From positions 135,089,681 to 135,153,680 of the forward strand of contig CM054116.1 of assembly GCA_028673005.1 (NCBI GenBank): a DNA stretch of 64,000 bases. Direction: 5' to 3'. Shown one piece after another: positions 40,101-49,100 of this stretch. A model generated the notes under the pieces. The model saw only the letters and a program-made list of their open reading frames with translations, did no database searches and had not been told where the DNA came from. The position numbers were made by a program, and so were the translations under genes. The DNA comes from Tanypteryx hageni (lineage: Eukaryota > Arthropoda > Insecta > Odonata > Petaluridae). Every line of letters begins with the position of its first letter. Within the stretch, counting starts at the first letter, position 1.

Positions 40101-43100
40101 ATATTTTAAGACTTTTGGCTTACTCCACATTGTTTATGGCAACAAGTTCTATGACTACATGAATTTTAATCAAAATCTGGCTGCTATTTTTGAGTAAATA
40201 GGTATTTTGTGAAACTCAACAAAAGCGAATTACCCTCTCCATTGTCACGTAATATGGTTCATTTCAATGAGGCTTCTTTTCCTAAGGATGTCATACGTAA
40301 GTATGAGATTTCATCAGATTCTGTTAAACCATTTAGTCTTAACCTACAAACAAATGGAATTTCAAAAACTGCATTTTTTTTACTCAGACACCTAAAATGT
40401 CCTTATTTATCAAAATCTCAACGTTGAATCTTTCACGATCTCAGGACGTACTTTCTCTCAATATTTTGTATCTGATAAAGTAAAAAAACATTCATTCAAC
40501 AGTTAATTTTGTATTGACTTTTATGATATACTTTTGGATTGTTTTATTTCTCTAGGAATATTAATTTTTCCTCCGCTAAGAAAATGATTTAAGAAATGTT
40601 TCAATTTCGTGTATTATTAGTCCTGAAAAATGGTATCGTGTCATAGGTGAATGTTTGCCATTGGACTTTTTGAGAATTTGGTCAATGTTACAATCTTACT
40701 CTTGGACAAGAAAAAATTGGTTATTCTGTTACAAGGGCGATTCTTGTTGTATGGACTTCATTTTTTCATTGATTTTGATAAATTTACTGATACTCTAGGT
40801 CAACATGATGTCAGCACAAATGCTCTCAGCTGCCGGTCAGGTCTCCGGCACAGTTGCGGACTTGGCTCCTGGTGCAAAGGACGGTATGAGGATGTTGGAG
40901 GCACAGGCAATGGCAGCTGCATCATCCAGTGCTGGAGGAGGTTTACTTGGGCAAGATGTTGATGGCTCATCTAGAACTGGTATGATATTGCACAATTTGG
41001 CTCTGTATTTACCTATTAATGTTATGAGTTCTTCAATTATGCAGTGAGGGAGATATTCAATTGGTCCTTTGGAGGGGTCATGCCCATTTATTACACTTCT
41101 TTCATCCTTCATATTTGTTTATTTTATTAGTTTATTTATCCTTCATTGCTGCAAGTATACAGGTGTTAAATGAAAAATCTAACTCCTTAACAGTAAAATA
41201 CAAAATTAGAGACACAATGAAAAGGGGCAGAGGAAAGGAAGGAAAGGCAAAAGACAATAAAAATTATAAACTCACAGGTTTAGGGGTTGTTACTCCATGC
41301 CAGGGACCTGATGTCACTCACTCAATCGCACAAGCACTAAACCTAAAGATGGAAAAGTAAATGGGACCAGGTTTGTGAGAAATTACCCTGCGCCAGGGAC
41401 CCAAATAATCACAATGTTGCTAGAAGGTTTGCGAGTCTGTATGACTGCAACAGGGACCTCCTAGGCAACCACAAACACGCCCACACATACACACCAAGAG
41501 GTAAAGGGGAAATAATACTAGGTTTATGAGAAATTAAACTGCACCAAGGACCTAGTATCACGCACGGTTTATGTGCCAGTCAGCAGTGTTAGGGACCTAT
41601 CAGACTAAGCAATCACACACACAAGCACTCGAATACATGCACACAAGATCTCTAATATTGAGGTAAACGTACTAAATATGTATTTCGAGAGCAATGCTCT
41701 CATCATCAGTAGCTGATGTGTAATGAGGGGGGGGGGGAGTGTTGTAGGCCATATTTATATGGTTATGTGCTGAAGTGAAAGGTGAAGGAGGTTCAGCCAT
41801 TACAACGTACAGAGGTGAAAGGGGGATTGGGCCGTGGTCGTTATTCATAATGGATTTTTGTTTCTGTTTATGAGTATGCTTTCGTAAACATCTAGTTTGT
41901 TTTGGTTTGTTATTGATTTTACTAGTGTTAGATTTTGGATCGTGATTGGATGGTGGTGTTCCTGGATATGTGTTACTATGCTAGAGTTGTTTAATCTGTT
42001 GTGTTTAACATGTGCTATATGTTCTTTGAAGTGTGTTTCTGTTTCATTTTGTTTGTCCAATATATATTTTGTCGCATCCTCCACATGATATTTTGTATAT
42101 GCCGGATTTATGTAAGGAAGGTATTGTGTCTTTTGGATTGTGTAATTAATTTACAAGTTTATTGTCAATAAGTAATACTGTCTTAAAATTGAATTTTGAG
42201 AAGAAGTTGTGTGGTTTGTTGGTGAGCCTGGGAGCGAAGGGGATTTTAATGTATTTTGTGTCTGTGGGGGAAGTGTCAGTTAGTGTTGTGTGCATTTTTA
42301 CATGGAGCCTATGTTTATGTTTACGTAGGATGTTTTCGATCATTTCGGTGTCGTATCCATTGGCTTTTGCACAGTTCTTAATGTGTGTGAGTTCTTTATG
42401 GTAATCAGATGGGGAGAGAGGCACGCGAAGAAGTCTATTGATCATGGAATGAAAAGGGGTCAATTTATGTGAGATGTGATGATTGGATTTTGATGGGATA
42501 TATCTATCAGTGTGTGTTGGTTTTTGGTAAATATTGAATTGTAACTCATTGTTGGGTCCTGTTAATAATAAGTCTTAAGAAGGTTAGTGTCTTTTCTTTT
42601 TCAAGTGTGAATTTAATCGAGTCATATTGGTCATTTAGTTCTTGAAGGAAGTTACTGATATTGTATTTTGATGGTGTCAAAAACCACGAAGATGTCGTCA
42701 ATATATCTAAGACAAGTTTAAGGGAAGTATGTGAATGTGGTTTTGCAGTGTTTTTCGAAATTAATCATGAATAAATTTTAAGGGAATGGTGACAGAATTT
42801 TCCATTGTTGTGCCATGGTTTTGTTGGTATATGTTGTTGTTTATTTGGAAGAAATTTTGTTTCATGCAAAGGCATGTTAATAGGACATTCATGGACTGTT
42901 TGTGGTAGGTTTTATTCTTTGAACCAAGATTCAAGTAAATTTAGTGTTTCTTCTATTGATATGTTGGGAAAAAGGGACACAACTAAACAAGAATTTCAGT
43001 GTCTTTGAGAGTTAGATTTTTGACTTTGTTGATGAAGTGGGTGTTATTTTTAATAAGCAATTCTTGAGTAAGAGGTCATTCTTTGAAATGCTCATTTACC

Positions 43101-46100
43101 GTAAACCTAATATTATTTCCCCCTTTTTCCTTTTATTTCCCCTTTACCTCTTGGTGTGTATGTGTGGGCGTGTTTGTGGTTGCCTAGGAGGTCCCTGTCG
43201 CAGTCATACAGACTCACAAACCTTCTAGCAATGGTGTGATTATTTGGGTCCCTGGTGCAGATTAATCTCTTGCAAACCTGGCTCCTCTTTTTTTTATCCT
43301 TTTTCCATCTTTAGGATTAATGCTTGTATGATTGAGTGAGTGAATGTGTGAGTGACTTCAGGTCCCTGGCGTGGAATAACATCTCCTAAACCTGTAAGTT
43401 TGTATGTTTCATTTTCTTGGACTTTTCACCTCCTTTCTTTTCCCCCCCTTTTTTCCTGTGTCTCTATTTTTTTAACTTTATGGTTAAGGAGTTAGATTTC
43501 TCATTTAACATCAATTTTGCCATAGTCTCCACCTTTACCTATCTACCAAGTATACAGGTGGCGACGACTCCTACAATATTAGGCTCATGAATAATCTTTA
43601 ACTTATATACCAATTTAAATTATAAAATAACACATAATTAAATAATATATACATGCAATAATACACCCAGTCCCTGACCAAAACGATAGATGCGTTCTTA
43701 AGAAAATTCATGTAAGGTGAAATCGTGTTAGTCGGTCATGAATTTCTCATAAGAAATAATGTAAATAGGGGGAGATGCGTTCCAGCAACCTAACCTAATT
43801 GACTTATTTTTAATTTTATTCCTTTATTATAACTATTCCTTGGTTAATGACACATTTTTTATTTATGTATATTTCATACATGTAACATTTTTACAGAAAA
43901 GAAACAATGATAACGCTGATGGTTTGTAGTGTTGCTTCCTTAAGACCTGTATGACAAATGATATCACATGTTTGTTCTATGTTCTCATAGCACTTAAGTA
44001 AATCTTGTTTTTGCTGTAGCGATATAACTTTTCTCGGTTTATTACTCCCATCACCAATAAAATGTGAACTATAAACTCCAGTGTATTTTTCGATGTAGAT
44101 GACTGCCATTTTGAATCAGCTGTTCAACTGTTCAGCCTTTATTTAGCAGACGTTTTTTAGAAGATTTGTAAAATTATAATTGTAAATAACAAGTAACTAA
44201 GAATTAAACATTTTTGTTTTAATACATGAAATAATTTTACTATAGAAAATTACAAAAATTGTCAAAGGAAATTCATGAATGGTATTTGTCTACATTGCAG
44301 TTTAAAATCCATGAAATCCCTCACCTTCTCTGTCAGATTCATAGAAATTGTCAAATTCATCCTCGGGAACAGATGTTATGGTAATGGCTTCATTATCATC
44401 CACAATTAATGAAGAGCAGGGCTAGAGTTTGTTTCTGTTTCCGCTTTCTAGACCTTTTTCATGATCATAGAGAAGTCATGGAGAAATTGTGTTAAACTGA
44501 ACAATCAGTTGTGTTATTCGAAAACCAGCTCTACTTTAAAAATTGTGTTAAACCAAAATCGTATTGGTAGAATTCGTGTTAGTTGGGGACTGGTTGTGCA
44601 TAATTTATTCCCTTGAGTAGAACTTCATCAAATCAATTATAACCTAATTTTATTTATATGAAATTAAGAGTTTTTTTTGTCTCAAAATGAGCCTTCATAG
44701 CTACTGTAGTGGTTAGCAGGCTCACATATATATATAGAAAATTATAGCATTATTTTGTTCTGTATTTTACTGACTTGTTTTTTTACTTATATGGTTTGGT
44801 GAATCCTATACTTGTTTAGTCTTATGGAGAATAAAAATTGATTTGATTTGAATGCCAACCCATGATTTTGGAAGGATTTCCAAGAAAAAACTATAAATGC
44901 CCAAAAAATAGAAACTTGCACTATATTGCGGCAATGTATACACAGTTTCATAATAGTGCATCAACATCAGGGGGACTATCTAGAAAAAGCCTAAAATGTT
45001 CAAAACCAACTCCTTACTATTCGGACCAAGAACTTTTCAGCCATCCCTTTTATTAAAATCACTAGTCCTCAAATATAACGCGAGAGCTAATTTTCAAATG
45101 CAATTTCAGGATAAAAACATCGTGTTATATTCGGTCTAATATGGTATACATGTTTTTGTATTAATGCTCTAGTGGTCGCACAGGATACTACTTATTGTCC
45201 CCCAGCACATTGGTTCTTTAAATGACTCACAAATGGTGAGAATACTGGAGTGTTAACAATGCACTTTTTCTCCTCCATTAATCTGATAAACCATGGTTAT
45301 TTTGTTTATCATTTTCTTTGATTTTTAGAATGAATTTTTGAAATTTAATTGTTAAGGTTAAAATATTTTTAATTCTTCTAATGTTTTTTTTATCATATTT
45401 ATGTTTGGAATTAATCAAATTTTTGCACCAGATTTTAAAATTAAATAATCTGTGAACATTTAACTCAAATGAAATATAATAGTGTTGAAAATGTCATAGT
45501 TTGAGTGATGCAATACTGCAGTTCAAACTTTGGTGGAGGTTTAATATAACACTTGTAAACGGAGAATCCTTTTTGTGTTAAATAAATTGTGATTATCATT
45601 ATACACTCATCATTTTCTTGAAACAGGAAAAAATTCTGCTATGAGCAGGAAACGAACCTGAGTCTTCCAATTGCCAGGTGGATATTCTACCACTGAACTA
45701 CCATAGCTGATAGCTGTTGTTAATTTGGCTAGCTTTGATAGATTGGTGGTTAACATGTCTGTCACTTAATGCTAGGACATTGGGTTTGAATCCTGCTGAG
45801 GGCATAGTGATACATTATCATTTGTCATTATTATTATGATCATTGTGAAAGCTTAATAGCGGCTGTTTATGAGCTCCTTAGACTAAATATTAAAAATAAA
45901 AAATTGGACTCCAGTGGCCTATGCAGATAATTTTGTAGCCACTCTTCCATTCTTATGAGAATTGGAAAAATAAATTTTTCTGATAATTTATTTATTTACT
46001 TATAGTCAAACCCAAAGCAGCAGCTGGTGGCGGCGGTAGCAGTATAATGTTTGTGCGTGGTGAAACGCAGGAGCAACTGAGAGATGGGAAGGAGGTGAAC

Positions 46101-49100
46101 CGAGTGGTCAATCCAGATGAGATAAACATAGATGAAGATGAAGAGAGTGCAGAGGAAGGTGATGATGCTGATGAATCTGAAGATGATGATGAAAGTAAGG
46201 AATCTTTGTAATAACAAGCACTATAGTTTATGATGGTCAACCTTCTCATTATCTACTTATAGTTTCCCATCTTATGTACTCACTATACTTAGTTGTGTCA
46301 TAATTTACTGTGACTTACTGTATTTACCTGATAGTAAATAGAAATTGGAGGGCGTGAAAATGAAAAATGTAGAAAGTTAGGGAAACTAAAAATTTCTGCT
46401 TCCTAAGTTTATCTCTTTGTAAGCATACATCGTCGTACCATAGGGACAATTTTTTTGTCGTGACTTTTGAAAGATTGCTAATAACGATTATATAAATGGT
46501 ACTATATACCGTATTTACTTGTGTAACACGTGCCCTTGTGTATCACGTGCTTCCCTATTTTTGTGCCAGTTTGGAGGAAAAAAAATAAATTTGTGCTGGA
46601 ATAAGTTGACATCTGGGATTTTTAAAAAAGTTGGCCTCTTCACCGATTCCCTCTCCCAGAAACATGGTCCGCCCAAGTTAAGCATCTTCTCTCCCCTACC
46701 TGCGTGATGCAATTTATTGGGTGATCTCCTTATGCCGATGCTAGCAGAAATCCCCTCCTCGGTAGTCGCCCCTCTTATGTTAAAGGAGCATCAGGGGCTC
46801 ACGATGAATTCGGTGAACACAGTTACCAGATGCCAACTTATTCCAGCAAAAGTATGTATAGGTAGAATTTGGTAGTAAATTTTTAATGACAGAACTGCTT
46901 ATTTTGAGTAACAATAATGAAATTAACGCACATTTAAAAGGTACAAATTTAATATTTTACAAATATAACATCATTTCAATGGTCAAAATTCTTCACACCT
47001 ACACTTCATATTGTTCTTCGTCTTCTGCAAGTATAAATGTAGATGCAAGCATGTTGCAGTGAATTTTCTATCGACACTCACAATTTATACACTATTTACT
47101 CATGCAATACCTGCACATGTGTAATGCCCACACACATTTTTAGAGCTAAAAATCTGGAAAACTGGAATTTGTGTAATATAATGTGAGTGCTACTTTTAAA
47201 ATGTCATTTCAGAAAAAAGTAACACATTATATTCTGGCTATACCATAGACCAGAGGTGGCCAACCTGTGGTACGCGTGCCACTAGGGGCACATGAAGCTC
47301 TTGTCAGTGGCAAGCCTCCCACTTTGGAAAAAATAACTTTAAAATATCATGAAAGTAATGAAACGAATACTTTGTGGTTTCCACAACTTTTCATTATGAG
47401 TAAATTCCACAAAGTTGAGCCTGACCTCATTAATTATATCATGAAAGTGGTTTGCAAAATGTCAATGTTAACATTCTAGGTTCTACACTGTAGTTCTTTG
47501 AAAACAGACTGAGCATTGTGTATGAGAGCAGCTAGGTTCTACATTGTAGGTCTTTGAAGACAGACCAAGTTGCTTCTTTAATCCCACAAGTAGAGAACGT
47601 ATTCAAAACAATTGTGTATATTTTGTAGTCACTGTTTTCCAGAATGTTCACTAGTCATTTCAAAAGAACTCACCGACTCCTCTACCTACTTTTGATAGTC
47701 TTTAACCCTTAAGTAGTTGTGCTAGAAAAAGTTCCTTAATTAGTAGTGTGGGGTCAGTAACGATTTTTTTGTAAAAGTAACACTAAAATGACATTTTATT
47801 TTATTATTACTATAGAAAATTAAATTTTAAATTAAAATACTGTAGTTTATAAGGATATTTTGTGGGAATATTTATTAAATACAAATTTTACAAATCAAAA
47901 TTTTATTTAAACTTTTATTCACCAACATTCTTTGCACATTCAATGCCTTTCGATTATTGCTATAATGGTAATATTTAGAGGTCTGATGAGAAGAAAGTCA
48001 TCACTAACAAAACAGCAAGAAACATGTAATGTATTTAAAAATTTTCGTACTTTCTGTGTATGCAAGTCTTATGTACCAAATATCATGAAGATCTGCCCAA
48101 TATTATATGGGATATATAAGAAAATAATTTTTTTGTTTCTGTAATAGTGGCACCCCTGTTTGGGTTATGGGAAGCATTTATATGATGATTTTACTTTCTC
48201 TGGCAATATGTCCAGTGTACCAAATTTCATGGAAATCTTCTGCTCAATATTTTATGAGATATGGAAAACGTTATTTTTGTTTTTGCAATAGTGGCACCCC
48301 TGTTTGGGTTACGTGCACCATTTATACCATTTTGTTACTTTCTCTGGCCATACATCCAGTGCACCAAGTTTCAGGAAAATCCTCGCAATATTTTAAGAGA
48401 TATGGAAAACATCAATTTTATGTTTTGTAATTGTGGTACCCCTGCTTTGGTTATGTGAACCATTAATTCCAAAATTAACAAAGATACTAAATTATAATCA
48501 GGAGGCTAAATAATCAAGATACTAGAAGTATGGTCTGACTATACCTTATGGTTTTTATTATATTAATAAAAATAGTTTGCGTGGGGTCATATTGATCCCA
48601 CACGACTAATTAATGGTTAAGCTTCACACCTGAATGTTAATTTTGAGTAATGTGCTCCGTACGCTAGTCTTGAGTAATCTACGATTGTGTTGTGTATTTT
48701 ATTATCTCGTTACTTGATTTATATTAGCGAGTTAACCCCTTTAAATAAATTTCCCTCAATAAGCCCAGTTCAAATTCCAAGTCGAAAAGGAAATATGAAG
48801 GTGAATTTAACTGGGAATTTAGCTTAGCTTGGTAAGAACGGTTTTTGTTTAGAAAGCAAGAAGGTGTAAAGTGTTTTATTTATAGGGTGCTTGCATTGCT
48901 GTGCCTAAAAAATTTAATTTAGAATGGCATTTTAAGCAAAAGTATTCAGTTTGGCTCAAAGTATCCTGTTGGCTCCACTTTACGTGCCAATTTTATTTCT
49001 AAAAAGAAGTGTGGACAACTCATTTTTTCAGAAAAAAGTGAGGAACTGACAAGCATGGCGAAAGTGTCGTATGAAATCTCTCTCTTCCTTGCTCATAAGC

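Larger units (their letters stand above)
41166..43546 (-). mobile_element. Penelope-like element with inverted terminal repeats and 14-bp TSD
   Basis: Flanked by CAAGTATACAGGTG at 41152-41165 and 43547-43560. The outer parts are inverted repeats: 41166-41515 is the reverse complement of about 43130-43520 (shared AAATCTAACTCCTTAAC, GGGACC...GCAGTCATACAG, TAGGCAACCACAAACACGCC, ACCAAGAGGTAAAGGGG). Between them the minus strand encodes a decayed Penelope protein: [15 protein letters not shown] (catalytic YIDD, near 42700), [20 protein letters not shown] and [20 protein letters not shown] (GIY-YIG, 42106-42044), then [20 protein letters not shown] in another frame. Inverted as well as direct terminal repeats are known for Penelope elements. 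Confidence 0.9.
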
